In this document: positions 1-8,203 of the stretch, in pieces
Numbering within the stretch: position 1 is the stretch's first letter
How the letters are laid out: every line of letters begins with the position of its first letter
DNA from: Nocardia sienata NBRC 100364
GTDB lineage: Bacteria > Actinomycetota > Actinomycetes > Mycobacteriales > Mycobacteriaceae
Assembly: GCF_001613205.1 (NCBI RefSeq)
Contig: NZ_BDBX01000003.1
Location: 310,001-374,000 of the forward strand
Length of the DNA: 64,000 nucleotides
Direction: 5' to 3'
The notes under the pieces: model-generated
Database searches by the model: none
What the model was told of the DNA's origin: nothing
Seen by the model: only the letters and a program-made list of their open reading frames with translations
Program-made: the position numbers and the translations under genes

Positions 1-1166
1 ACGACGTGGAGGTCTTCTCCGGTCAGCCCTATCCCGCCGACCTGGATCCGCGCGTAACCCTGACCGAGGTGCCCAGCCTGGACCTCTATCGCGACGACGA
101 CCCGTTCCGCACGCCGCATCCCCGCGAGATCCGGGACCGAATCGATCTGCTGGAACTGGCCACCATGTGGACCGCCGGCTTCCCGGAACCGCGCACCTTC
201 AGCATGCGCGCCGCCCGGCTGCTGCGGACACGGGTCCACGATTTCGACGTCGTGCACGACAATCAGTGTCTGGGCAGCGGGTTGCTCGATATCGCGAAAC
301 GGCTGCCGCTGGTCGCCACCGTGCACCATCCCATCACCAAGGACCGCGAAGTGGACCTGGCGGCGGCCGTCTGGCGGCGCAAACCGCTGGTGCGCCGCTG
401 GTACGGGTTTCTCGGTATGCAGGAGCGTATCGCCCGGCGGATCCCCGACCTGCTCACCGTCTCCTCATCGTCGGCCACCGATATCGCCGACGATTTCGGT
501 GTCGATCCCGGGCAGCTCAATGTTGTGCCACTGGGTGTGGACACCGAACTGTTCGCCCCGCGCGGTCCCCGCGTGCCAGGCCGGATCGTCGCCGTCGCCA
601 GCGCCGACAAACCCCTCAAGGGCATCACGCATCTGCTGCAGGCGCTGACCCGGTTGCGGATCACCCACCGGGTCGAACTGCAGCTGGTGGCGAAACTGGA
701 GCCCAACGGGCCCACCGAGAAGCAGATCGCCGAACTAGGCCTCTCCGATATCGTCACCGTCCGCGCCGGGCTCACCGATACCGAACTCGCCGAGGTTCTG
801 GCGTCGGCGGAGATCGCCTGCATCCCGTCCCTCTACGAGGGATTCTCGCTGCCCGCGGTGGAGGCCATGGCGTCGGGGACCCCGCTGGTGGTCAGCCGCA
901 CCGGCGCGCTTCCGGAGGTTGTCGGTGAGCCGGGCGTCTGCGCCGAACTCACCGAGCCCGGCGATTCCGCCGAACTGGCCCGGGTGATCGGGCAGCTGCT
1001 GGATTCCCCCCAGACCCGGCAGCGGATGCAGACCGCCGCCCGGAACCGGGCCGTCTCGGTGTTCAGCTGGGAATCGGTGGCCGCACAGACCGTGCAGGTG
1101 TACGAGCGGGCCATCGCCCGGCACACCGGATCGGCAGAATTCATCACAGGAGGCGTCTCGTGCTGA
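1..1166 (+). CDS. Glycosyltransferase family 4 (5' end outside window)
   Basis: GT-B fold retaining glycosyltransferase that probably moves a sugar from a nucleotide-sugar donor to a lipid or glycan acceptor in the cytoplasm. The reading frame is open to the left edge, and the first in-frame GTG (position 6) lies inside a conserved N-terminal strand, so the true start is upstream. The C-terminal half carries the GT4 nucleotide-sugar site: GVDTELF-type linker near residue 180 and the EX7E motif in PSLYEGFSLPAVEAMASG near residue 280. It overlaps the methyltransferase start by 7 bp, so the two are translationally coupled. With the toroid protein that follows it looks like a small glycolipid or glycan tailoring operon. 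The acceptor cannot be predicted. Family assignment is confident; the role is inference. Confidence 0.85.
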   Translation, partial: DVEVFSGQPYPADLDPRVTLTEVPSLDLYRDDDPFRTPHPREIRDRIDLLELATMWTAGFPEPRTFSMRAARLLRTRVHDFDVVHDNQCLGSGLLDIAKRLPLVATVHHPITKDREVDLAAAVWRRKPLVRRWYGFLGMQERIARRIPDLLTVSSSSATDIADDFGVDPGQLNVVPLGVDTELFAPRGPRVPGRIVAVASADKPLKGITHLLQALTRLRITHRVELQLVAKLEPNGPTEKQIAELGLSDIVTVRAGLTDTELAEVLASAEIACIPSLYEGFSLPAVEAMASGTPLVVSRTGALPEVVGEPGVCAELTEPGDSAELARVIGQLLDSPQTRQRMQTAARNRAVSVFSWESVAAQTVQVYERAIARHTGSAEFITGGVSC

Positions 1167-1891
1167 CCGTCGACTTCGACCGCGCCGGGATCGGTCCGGG
1201 TACCCGGGTCATCGATGTGGGCTGCGGTGCCGGCCGGCATTCGTTCGAGGCCTACCGTCGCGGCGCCGATGTCGTGGCCTTCGATCAGGACGCCCCCGAA
1301 CTCGCCGGCGTCGCGACCATGTTCGAGGCCATGGCCCAGGCCGGGGAAGCGCCCGCCGGAGCGAAGGCCGAAGCCGTCCACGGTGACGCTCTGGACCTGC
1401 CCTACGGCGCCGGGGAATTCGATGTCGTCATCGCCTCGGAGATCCTGGAGCACGTCCCCGCCGACGACGCCGCCATCGCCGAACTCGTGCGGGTGCTGCG
1501 CCCGGGCGGGCAGCTGGTGGTGACCGTACCGCGGTGGTTGCCCGAGCGGGTGTGCTGGGCGCTGTCGGACGAGTACCACGCCAACGAGGGCGGACATATC
1601 CGCATCTACAAGGCGGACGAGCTGCGGGACAAGATCACCGCGCGCGGCCTGCGGCACACCCACCGCACCCATGTGCACGCCCTGCACTCGCCGTACTGGT
1701 GGATCAAATGCGCGGTGGGCGTACACAAGACCGAGCATCCGCTGGTGCGCGCCTACCATCGGATGCTGGTGTGGGACATGATGAAACAACCGGCGCTGAC
1801 CCGGACGGCGGAGCGCCTGCTCGACCCGCTGGTCGGCAAAAGCGTGGCGCTGTACTTCAGCAAGCCGGCGGTGACCCGTGCCGGCGGGTGA
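1160..1891 (+). CDS. Class I SAM-dependent methyltransferase
   Basis: Rossmann-fold methyltransferase of 243 residues. Motif I (VIDVGCGAGRHS) starts near residue 17, an acidic residue ends strand 2 (VVAFDQD), and the motif around IASEILEHVP and the post-motif VLRPGGQLVVTVP follow in the usual order, which places it in the Methyltransf_11-like group. The GTG start overlaps the stop of the upstream glycosyltransferase, preceded by GGAGG. The C-terminal part is rich in aromatic and basic residues and may contact a hydrophobic acceptor. The gene overlaps the following toroid-protein gene by 14 bp. It probably methylates the product of the neighbouring glycosyltransferase, but the substrate is not visible from sequence. 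Confidence 0.85.
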   Translation: MLTVDFDRAGIGPGTRVIDVGCGAGRHSFEAYRRGADVVAFDQDAPELAGVATMFEAMAQAGEAPAGAKAEAVHGDALDLPYGAGEFDVVIASEILEHVPADDAAIAELVRVLRPGGQLVVTVPRWLPERVCWALSDEYHANEGGHIRIYKADELRDKITARGLRHTHRTHVHALHSPYWWIKCAVGVHKTEHPLVRAYHRMLVWDMMKQPALTRTAERLLDPLVGKSVALYFSKPAVTRAGG

Positions 1892-2939
1892 ACTCCCCTC
1901 GGTACCTTCGGTTCTCACCCGCCGCCAGATCCTGCAGACCGCGCAGTCCATCGCCGCCGCGCAGGAACCCGACGGCGCGATCCCGTGGTTCCCCGGCGGG
2001 CATACCGACCCCTGGGATCACATCGAATCGGCGATGGCGCTCACCGTCGCGGGGCTGCGCGACGAAGCCGTCTCCGCCTACACCTGGTCGGCGCGCACCC
2101 AGCGCCCCGACGGGTCGTGGCCACGGCAGTTCCGCGCCGGCGAGATCGAGGACCCGGCCACCGATGTGAACTTCTGCGCCTATCTCGCCACCGGAGTCTG
2201 GCACTACCTCGCGGTCACCGGCGATACCGCGTTCGCGGCCGATCTGTGGCCGGTGGTGGCCGCCGCGATCGACCTGGTCGTCGCGAGCCAGGGCGAGCAC
2301 GGTGAGATCTATTGGTTGCGCGACGGCGACAAGGTTTTGCCCGAGGCGCTGGTGACCGGCTCGGCGAGTATGTACCACAGCATCGGCGCCGCCCTGGCGC
2401 TCGCGCGCCGGCTCGGGGACCCCCGTCCGGAGTGGGAGACCGCCCGCGACCGGCTCGGCAGCGCACTGCGCGACCATCCGCAGGTGTTCACCCGCAAGGA
2501 CCGGTATTCGATGGACTGGTACTACCCGGTCCTGGGCGGGGCGCTGCGCGGACGCGCCGGGTACGACCGCATCGCCCAACGCTGGGACACCTTCGTGGTC
2601 GGCAATATCGGTATCCGCTGTGTCAGCGACCGGCCCTGGGTCACCGGCGCCGAAACCTGTGAACTCGTCCTGTCCCTCGACGCCCTGGGTGACCGCGACC
2701 GCGCCCTGCCCCTGCTGGCCAGCATCCAGCATCTGCGGGAGACCGACGGATCCTACTGGACCGGGCTGGTGTACGCGGACGGGAAACGCTGGCCGGTGGA
2801 ACGCACCACCTGGACCGGCGCCGCGGTGATCCTGGCCGCGGACGCCCTGTCCCGGGCGAGTGCCGGAAACGGGATCTTCCGAGATCTCGCCGCCGACGCC
2901 GTCCCGGGGCGGGCGGTGCCCGTGCGGGTCACCGGCTGA
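1878..2939 (+). CDS. Alpha/alpha-toroid prenyltransferase/terpene-cyclase-like protein
   Basis: A 353-residue protein built of repeating helical units of the (alpha/alpha)6-barrel type. Segments such as PDGSWPRQFRAGE, GSASMYHSIGAALALA and TDGSYWTGLVYADG resemble QW-like or glycoside-hydrolase-type toroid repeats. Databases often label such actinobacterial proteins 'prenyltransferase', but I see neither the DxDD acid of squalene cyclases nor a clear zinc site of protein prenyltransferases, so catalysis is unproven; a six-hairpin glycosidase role is equally possible. The GTG start overlaps the methyltransferase end, so it is the third coupled gene of the operon. It ends 21 bp before the convergent LLM oxidoreductase. 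Confidence 0.6.
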   Translation: MPAGELPSVPSVLTRRQILQTAQSIAAAQEPDGAIPWFPGGHTDPWDHIESAMALTVAGLRDEAVSAYTWSARTQRPDGSWPRQFRAGEIEDPATDVNFCAYLATGVWHYLAVTGDTAFAADLWPVVAAAIDLVVASQGEHGEIYWLRDGDKVLPEALVTGSASMYHSIGAALALARRLGDPRPEWETARDRLGSALRDHPQVFTRKDRYSMDWYYPVLGGALRGRAGYDRIAQRWDTFVVGNIGIRCVSDRPWVTGAETCELVLSLDALGDRDRALPLLASIQHLRETDGSYWTGLVYADGKRWPVERTTWTGAAVILAADALSRASAGNGIFRDLAADAVPGRAVPVRVTG

Positions 2940-2960
2940 CGCCCGGGACGACGTCACCGC

Positions 2961-3827
2961 TCAGAGTTCGGCGAGCTTCGGCACCACCGGGGCGAGTGTG
3001 TCCACCCATCCGGCCGGGGAGCCGCCGGGCGGCATGACGATCGCGGTGTGCACGCCGAGTTCGGCGTAACCCGCCATCTGGCGGACGAAGTCGTCGTGGG
3101 CGGTCGGGTCCGGGCTGCCCGCCAGGACCGTTTTGCGGATCCGGTCGTAATCGGTGCCCAGATCGTCGCAGTGGCGGCGGAGCACATCGAGTTTGTGCGC
3201 GACTTCCTCGGTGCTCGAGGCGAACAGATTGCAGGCGTCGCCGTAGCGGGCCACCAGCCGCAGGGTGCGCTTCTCCCCGCCGCCGCCGATCAGCACGGTC
3301 GGCCGGTGCAGCGGCTGCGGCGAACACAGGGTTTCCGCCAGCTGATAGTGCTTGCCCTCGAACGGCCCGTTGTTCTGCGGATCCCACATCTGCGCGCAGA
3401 TGCGCAGCGTCTCCTCGAGCCGGTCGAACCGTTCCCCGACCGGTGGATACGGCACCCCGAGCCCGTGGTGTTCGCGGTCGAACCAGGCGGCCCCGATACC
3501 GAGCGCGGCGCGGCCGCCGGAGAGCACATCGAGGGTGGTGACGATCTTGGCGAGCAGACCGGGGTGCCGGTAGGTCACGCCGGTGACCAGCAGGCCGAGT
3601 TCGATCGTGGAGGTGTGCGCGGCCATGTACCCCAGGCTGGTGTAGCCCTCCAGCATGTTCGCCTCGGCGGGCAGCCCGGTCGGTTCGATCTGGAAGAAAT
3701 GGTCCATGAACGACAGCCAGGTAGCCCCGGCCGCCTCCGCCGCCGCCCCGACGAGTGCCAGTTCACCGGCGATGGCGCCGGTACCGCCGTCGATCTCGAA
3801 AATCGGAATGTGCAACCCGAGTTCCAT
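2961..3827 (-). CDS. LLM-class F420-dependent oxidoreductase
   Basis: TIM-barrel oxidoreductase of the luciferase-like monooxygenase superfamily, 288 residues, probably using coenzyme F420. It starts MELGLHIPIFE and contains the expected DHFFQ, GRAALGIGAAWFDREH and VLIGGGGEKRTLRL segments. I chose the ATG at 3827 because a strong AAGGGGAGA ribosome site precedes it; an upstream in-frame ATG at 4019 would add 64 residues of low-complexity, unlikely N-terminus. A MerR-type promoter with 19-bp spacing lies about 45 bp upstream, suggesting induction by a MerR regulator encoded elsewhere. Substrate unknown. Confidence 0.85.
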   Translation of the reverse strand: MELGLHIPIFEIDGGTGAIAGELALVGAAAEAAGATWLSFMDHFFQIEPTGLPAEANMLEGYTSLGYMAAHTSTIELGLLVTGVTYRHPGLLAKIVTTLDVLSGGRAALGIGAAWFDREHHGLGVPYPPVGERFDRLEETLRICAQMWDPQNNGPFEGKHYQLAETLCSPQPLHRPTVLIGGGGEKRTLRLVARYGDACNLFASSTEEVAHKLDVLRRHCDDLGTDYDRIRKTVLAGSPDPTAHDDFVRQMAGYAELGVHTAIVMPPGGSPAGWVDTLAPVVPKLAEL

Positions 3828-4193
3828 CGGATTCGTCTCCCCTTGCCGTGGTGGATTATCCGTCGAGCACACGCTACGACCTGGAGAGCGCTCCAGGTCA
3901 AGCCGTGACGGGCGGGTCGGAAGGATGTATCCGGCCCGATACCGCCGTGTCCAGGTAGGGGCTCCGTCGCGTCGCCCGGTCGCTCGGCCGCCATGGTTTG
4001 CGGGTGCGTGGTCGATCATTCGAATCGGCCTGATCTCAACCCCGGTGGCCTTCGCGCGGGTGGCGTAATGACGAGATCGGCCCGGATCCGCGCTGGTCGC
4101 GTCCGTCGGTGCCCGGCGAATTGCGCCGGGCTGTCCGGCTGCCGCCCGTCGGCGGGCCCGGATCGTCCAGAAACGCAGCTATCGTCAGCGTTC
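3828..4193. other. Divergent intergenic region
   Basis: 366 bp between the LLM oxidoreductase and the GntR regulator. The left part holds the MerR-type promoter. The right part should hold the promoter of the gntR operon, but I see no convincing -10/-35 pair or GntR-type operator there; an ATTCGAAT palindrome at 4018-4025 is the only small dyad noted. No gene is apparent. Confidence 0.6.
3871..3901 (-). promoter_or_regulatory. MerR-type promoter with embedded inverted repeat
   Basis: On the minus strand a TTGACC -35 box (3896-3901) and a TAGCGT -10 box (3871-3876) are separated by 19 bp. A perfect 9-bp inverted repeat GACCTGGAG / CTCCAGGTC, with AGCG between the arms on the plus strand, occupies 3878-3899. 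Over-long 18-20 bp spacers holding a dyad are the hallmark of promoters remodelled by MerR-family activators. It points at the F420-type oxidoreductase. No merR gene is adjacent in the window. Confidence 0.7.
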
Positions 4194-4976
4194 ATGCAGG
4201 TCAGCGATACGAACACCGAGCGGGCAGGCGGTACGGCCGGTGTCCGCCGGCTCCGGGCCGACCAGGCCCGGCGCATTGCCGATATCCTCCGCCACCAGAT
4301 CCACGCCGGCACCCTGGGCGATACCCTGCCCAGCGAGCAGCGGCTGGCCGCCGAGCACGACACCTCTCGCAACACCATCCGCGACGCCCTGGCGCTGCTG
4401 CGCGACGAAGGCCTGATCGACCGCGCGCCGCGGCTGGGCACCCGGGTGACCGCCCGCAAGTACGACCACGGGCTGGACGCGCTGCTGGGCCTGCAGGAGA
4501 CCCTGGAGGGCCACGGCACGGTCCGCAACGAGGTGCGGGCCGGGCAACTGATCACCGCGCCGCCGGCGGTGGCCCGGCGGCTCGGGCTCGCCCCCGGCGA
4601 GCAGGTCGTCTACCTGGAGCGGCTGCGGTATCTCGGTGAGCAGCCGCTGAGCCTGGATCTCACCTACCTCGCTCCCGAGATCGGTGTGCGCGTTCTCGAC
4701 CACGACCTCGCGCACACCGATGTCTTCGTGCTGCTCGAACAGCTCAGCGGCCGGTCCCTGGGTTCGGCCGACCTCACCGTGGAGGCGATACCCGCCGACC
4801 GGCACACCGCCGCCACCCTGGACGTCCCCGACGGAGCACCGCTGCTCATGCTCGAACGCCTCACCCGGCTCGACGACGGAACCCCCGTCGACCTGGAATA
4901 CGTCCGGATGCGCGGTGACCGGATCACGCTGCGCGGCAGCCTGTCCCGCGGCATCCCCGAATGGAAGGTCCTCTAG
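4194..4976 (+). CDS. GntR-family regulator, HutC subfamily (UTRA domain)
   Basis: Transcription factor of 260 residues. The N-terminal winged helix-turn-helix (residues ~18-80) has the classic GntR features LPSEQRLAAEHDTSRNTIRDA and an LIDRAPRLGTRV wing. A UTRA small-molecule-binding domain follows (residues ~95-255) with VYLERLRYLGEQPLSLD and LEYVRMRGDRI. The ATG at 4194 gives a normal-length family member; the frame is open to 3993, but that extension resembles no regulator N-terminus. The stop is immediately followed by the ferredoxin ATG, so the regulator leads the transporter operon and probably senses the transported compound or its product. Confidence 0.85.
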   Translation: MQVSDTNTERAGGTAGVRRLRADQARRIADILRHQIHAGTLGDTLPSEQRLAAEHDTSRNTIRDALALLRDEGLIDRAPRLGTRVTARKYDHGLDALLGLQETLEGHGTVRNEVRAGQLITAPPAVARRLGLAPGEQVVYLERLRYLGEQPLSLDLTYLAPEIGVRVLDHDLAHTDVFVLLEQLSGRSLGSADLTVEAIPADRHTAATLDVPDGAPLLMLERLTRLDDGTPVDLEYVRMRGDRITLRGSLSRGIPEWKVL

Positions 4977-5204
4977 ATGGCATTGGCGAACCAGCGCACC
5001 GATATCCCCGTGACCATCGACGAATCCCTGTGTATCGAGGGTTGCACGCTGTGTGTCGAGATCTGCCCGCTCGACTCCCTGGCCATCAACCCCGAGAACG
5101 GGAAGGCCTTCATGCACGTCGACGAATGCTGGTACTGCGGGCCCTGCGCCGCCCGCTGTCCCACCGGCGCCGTCACTGTCAACATGCCGTATCTCCTGAG
5201 GTAG
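4977..5204 (+). CDS. 2x[4Fe-4S] ferredoxin, AprB-like
   Basis: Small iron-sulfur electron carrier, 75 residues, with two cysteine clusters: C-IEG-C-TL-C-VEI-CP near residue 15 and CWYCGPCAARCP near residue 44. The CW-C-x2-C-x3-CP-x-GA(V/I) pattern of the second cluster resembles the beta subunit of adenylylsulfate reductase, which partners a flavoprotein alpha subunit. The last gene of this operon encodes an AprA/FrdA-type flavoprotein, so the two are a likely redox pair. The ATG directly abuts the gntR stop, and the substrate-binding protein starts 7 bp downstream. Confidence 0.85.
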   Translation: MALANQRTDIPVTIDESLCIEGCTLCVEICPLDSLAINPENGKAFMHVDECWYCGPCAARCPTGAVTVNMPYLLR

Positions 5205-5211
5205 ACCTCTC

Positions 5212-6591
5212 ATGCCCACTCTGAAACGCCTGGCCGTCCTGGCCGCCACCGCGGCACTGGCCCTCACCGGGTGCTCGCTGGAAGAAGCCGCCGCCGGCGA
5301 TACCGTCACCGTCGTCGTCGGCTACCAGTCCAAAACCATCAACACCGTCACCGCGGGCACCCTGCTGCGCGCCCAGGGATATCTGGAACAGCGGCTGCGG
5401 CAGATCACCGAGAACGGCGGCCCCGCCTACAAGGTCGAATGGCAGGACTACGACACCGGCGCCCCGATCACCGCCCAGATGGTGGCCGAGAAGATCGATA
5501 TCGGCTCCATGGGCGACTATCCGCTGCTGATCAACGGCTCCCGCACCCAGGCCGGCGAACGGTCCCGCACCGAATTCCTGTCCGTCACCGGTTACAACCC
5601 CAAGGGCGCGCTGAACATGGTGGTGGTACCGCCGGACTCGCCGCTGACCGGAGTGGGTGAGCTGGCCGGGAAGAAGGTGTCGGCCAGTGTCGGGTCCGCC
5701 GGCCACGGCACCCTGGTGCAGGCCCTCACCCGCGCCGGGGTCGATCCGGTGGCCGGTGTGGAGGTGCTGAACCAGCAGCCGCAGGTGGGTGCCTCGGCGT
5801 TGGAATCGGGCCAGGTCGCCGCCCTGTCCCAGTTCGTGGCGTGGCCGGGGCTGCTGGTGTTCCAGGACAAGGCGAAACTGCTCTACGACGGCGCCGAACT
5901 GAATGTGCCGACCTTCCACGGCGTGGTCGCCCGCGGGCATTACACCGCCGAACATCCCGAGGTGGTGGACGCCTTCCTGCAGGCCCAGCTCGATGCCACG
6001 GAATTCCTGTGGCAGCAGCCGCTGGAGGCGGCGCGGATAGTGGCCGAGGATTCGGATCTGCCGCAGGAGGTCGTGTATCTCTACAACGGCCCGGGCGGCA
6101 CCTCCTTCGACACCACCCTGAAACCGAGTCTGATCTCGGCCTTAAAAGACGATGTGCGGTATCTGAAGTCGATCGGCGATTTCGCCGACCTCGATATCGA
6201 CGGTTTCGTCGACGACCAGCGGCTGCGCGCGGCGTTCGCCGCCCGCGGCCAGGACTACGAGAAGGCGCTCGCCGACACCGCCAACCAGACCGCCGGTTCC
6301 GGTTCCGAACTGTGGCTCGACGGCCAGGACAGCACGCGCCCCGCCGGTAACCCCACCGAGCTGCTGCGCGCCGTCGCGGCCGCCCGCGCCGAGGGGGCGA
6401 AGGTCCGTGCCGCCTATATCGTCGACACCGAACTGGGCACCCGCTGGTTCGCGGACAAGGCGGTCTGGCTGCGCGACGGAAACACCTTCCTGCCCTTCAC
6501 CACCCAGGCAGCCACGCTTCGCCACCGCCAGACCCACCCGACCGCGGTTCCGGTGACCTACGACCAGGCCGTCGCCGAGGTCCGGTCATGA
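5212..6591 (+). CDS. ABC transporter substrate-binding lipoprotein (sulfonate/nitrate/taurine type)
   Basis: Extracytoplasmic solute receptor of 459 residues. A lipoprotein signal peptide (KRLAVLAATAALALTGC) ends in the lipobox LTGC, so the mature protein is anchored at Cys21. The mature part is a periplasmic-binding fold of the SsuA/NMT1 type: VVVGYQSKTINTVTAGTLLRA, GDYPLLINGS and KKVSASVGSAGHGTLVQAL. It is longer than SsuA (about 320), with a C-terminal extension after about residue 360. It overlaps the permease gene by ATGA. The ligand is presumably a small anionic or sulfur compound, by family and not from identified binding residues. Confidence 0.85.
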   Translation: MPTLKRLAVLAATAALALTGCSLEEAAAGDTVTVVVGYQSKTINTVTAGTLLRAQGYLEQRLRQITENGGPAYKVEWQDYDTGAPITAQMVAEKIDIGSMGDYPLLINGSRTQAGERSRTEFLSVTGYNPKGALNMVVVPPDSPLTGVGELAGKKVSASVGSAGHGTLVQALTRAGVDPVAGVEVLNQQPQVGASALESGQVAALSQFVAWPGLLVFQDKAKLLYDGAELNVPTFHGVVARGHYTAEHPEVVDAFLQAQLDATEFLWQQPLEAARIVAEDSDLPQEVVYLYNGPGGTSFDTTLKPSLISALKDDVRYLKSIGDFADLDIDGFVDDQRLRAAFAARGQDYEKALADTANQTAGSGSELWLDGQDSTRPAGNPTELLRAVAAARAEGAKVRAAYIVDTELGTRWFADKAVWLRDGNTFLPFTTQAATLRHRQTHPTAVPVTYDQAVAEVRS

Positions 6592-7439
6592 CCGCGGCTA
6601 CCACCCTCGCTCCAGCCCCGCCCGCCGTGGCGCCCGCTCCGGCGCGCCGACCCGGGAGGTCGGTGTGGCCGGACCGGCTGCTGCGGGTCGGTTCCGTGCT
6701 GGCCGCGATCCTGCTCTGGCAGGTCCTGACCACCGCCGATATCCGGCTGTGGCTGCGTTTCGACACCCTGCCCTCGGTAACCGAGGTGATCACCGCGTTC
6801 GGCCGCCAACTCGGCACCGACGTCTACTATCTGGATCTGGCGCAATCCTTGATCCGCATCCTCACCGGATTCGGTATCGCCACCGTGCTCGGGGTGACCA
6901 GCGGTATCGCCCTGGGCCGGTCCCGCCTGTTCGCCGGAATCCTGGGCCCGCTCACCGAGCTGGCCCGGCCCGTCCCGGCCATCGCGGTGGTCCCGATCGC
7001 CATCCTGCTGTTCCCCGACGACGAAGCCGGCATCGTGTTCATCACCGGCCTGGCCGCCTATTTCCCGATCATGGTCAGCACCCGCCACGCGGTCCGCGCG
7101 CTACCCACCCTGTGGGAGGACTCGGTGCGCACGCTCGGCGGCAACCGGTGGGATGTGCTGCTGCGGGTGGTGTTCCCCGGTGCGCTGCCGGGCATCTTCG
7201 GCGGACTGTCGGTCGGGATCGGGGTGGCCTGGATCTGCCTGGTATCCGCGGAGATGATCTCCGGCCGCCTCGGTGTCGGCTACCGCACCTGGCAGGCCTA
7301 CACCATCGTCGACTATCCGGGTGTCTTCGTCGGGATCGTCACCATCGGCGTCCTCGGGTTCGGCACCTCCGCGGCGATCGAACTGCTCGGCCGCCGGGTC
7401 ACCCGCTGGCTGCCACGGGGAGAGGAGAACAACCGATGA
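6588..7439 (+). CDS. ABC transporter permease (SsuC/TauC-like)
   Basis: Integral membrane permease of 283 residues. A proline-rich cytoplasmic N-terminus precedes about six transmembrane segments (for example near residues 35-50, 85-105, 115-140 and 200-225). The ABC-coupling EAA-type loop lies around LPTLWEDSVRTLGGNRWDVLLRVVFPGALPG's region (residues ~165-200). Architecture and the IGVAWICLVSAEMI segment match the sulfonate/nitrate/taurine permeases. It is coupled by 4-bp overlaps to the binding protein upstream and the ATPase downstream, so the three form one importer. Confidence 0.85.
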   Translation: MTAATTLAPAPPAVAPAPARRPGRSVWPDRLLRVGSVLAAILLWQVLTTADIRLWLRFDTLPSVTEVITAFGRQLGTDVYYLDLAQSLIRILTGFGIATVLGVTSGIALGRSRLFAGILGPLTELARPVPAIAVVPIAILLFPDDEAGIVFITGLAAYFPIMVSTRHAVRALPTLWEDSVRTLGGNRWDVLLRVVFPGALPGIFGGLSVGIGVAWICLVSAEMISGRLGVGYRTWQAYTIVDYPGVFVGIVTIGVLGFGTSAAIELLGRRVTRWLPRGEENNR

Positions 7440-8203
7440 CCACCACCCTCACCACCGAAACCCACGCGTCCGGTACCGGCGCGCCGGGCATGAGCCTGCG
7501 GCTCGACGAGATCTCGCTGTCCTACACCGGCTACCCGGTGATCGACCGGCTGTCGCTGGAGGTGCGGCCCGGCGAAATCCTCGTGCTCACCGGCCCCTCG
7601 GGGTGCGGGAAGTCCACGGTCCTGCGCGCCCTGGCCGGCCTGCTGCCCCCCGACTCCGGCCGGGTCCTCGCCGACGGCGAACCCGTCACCACCACCTCCC
7701 GGGACCGCGCGGTGGTGTTCCAGGACAATGCCCTGCTGCCGTGGCGCAGTGTGCGCGCCAATATCGAACTGGCGCTGCGGCTGCGGGGTGAACCCAAGGC
7801 CGGGCGCCGCGCCGCGGCCGACCGCTGGATCGAGGAGGTCGGCCTCACCGGGTTCGCCGATTTCCTGCCCAAGAATCTGTCCGGGGGTATGCGGCAACGC
7901 GTCCAACTCGCCCGCGGCCTGGCCGGCGCCCCGCGCGCGGTGATGATGGACGAACCGTTCGGCGCCTTGGACACCCAGACCCGCGCCACCATGCAGCGGC
8001 TGCTGATCGAGACCTGGCGAACCCACCCCACAACGATCGTCTTCGTCACCCACGATGTGGATGAGGCGTTGCTGCTCGGCGACCGGATCGCTGTGCTGGG
8101 CCGCGCCGGGAAACCACTGCGCGCGCTGATCGATGTTCCGAACCCGCGCGTGGCCGCCGACCGGCAGCCGCAGCGCGACCGACTCGTGGAGGCCCTGTCG
8201 TGA
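7436..8203 (+). CDS. ABC transporter ATP-binding protein (SsuB/TauB-like)
   Basis: Cytoplasmic ATPase of 255 residues energising the preceding permease. It has Walker A GPSGCGKST, a Q-loop in VVFQDNALLPWRSV, the signature LSGGMRQRVQLARGLA, Walker B VMMDEPFGALD and the switch histidine in VFVTHDVDEAL. The start at 7436 is fixed by the ATGA overlap with the permease stop; the frame is open further upstream but only through permease-coding sequence. The stop overlaps the GTG start of the flavoprotein, so all six genes from gntR onward are probably co-transcribed. Confidence 0.9.
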   Translation: MTTTLTTETHASGTGAPGMSLRLDEISLSYTGYPVIDRLSLEVRPGEILVLTGPSGCGKSTVLRALAGLLPPDSGRVLADGEPVTTTSRDRAVVFQDNALLPWRSVRANIELALRLRGEPKAGRRAAADRWIEEVGLTGFADFLPKNLSGGMRQRVQLARGLAGAPRAVMMDEPFGALDTQTRATMQRLLIETWRTHPTTIVFVTHDVDEALLLGDRIAVLGRAGKPLRALIDVPNPRVAADRQPQRDRLVEALS

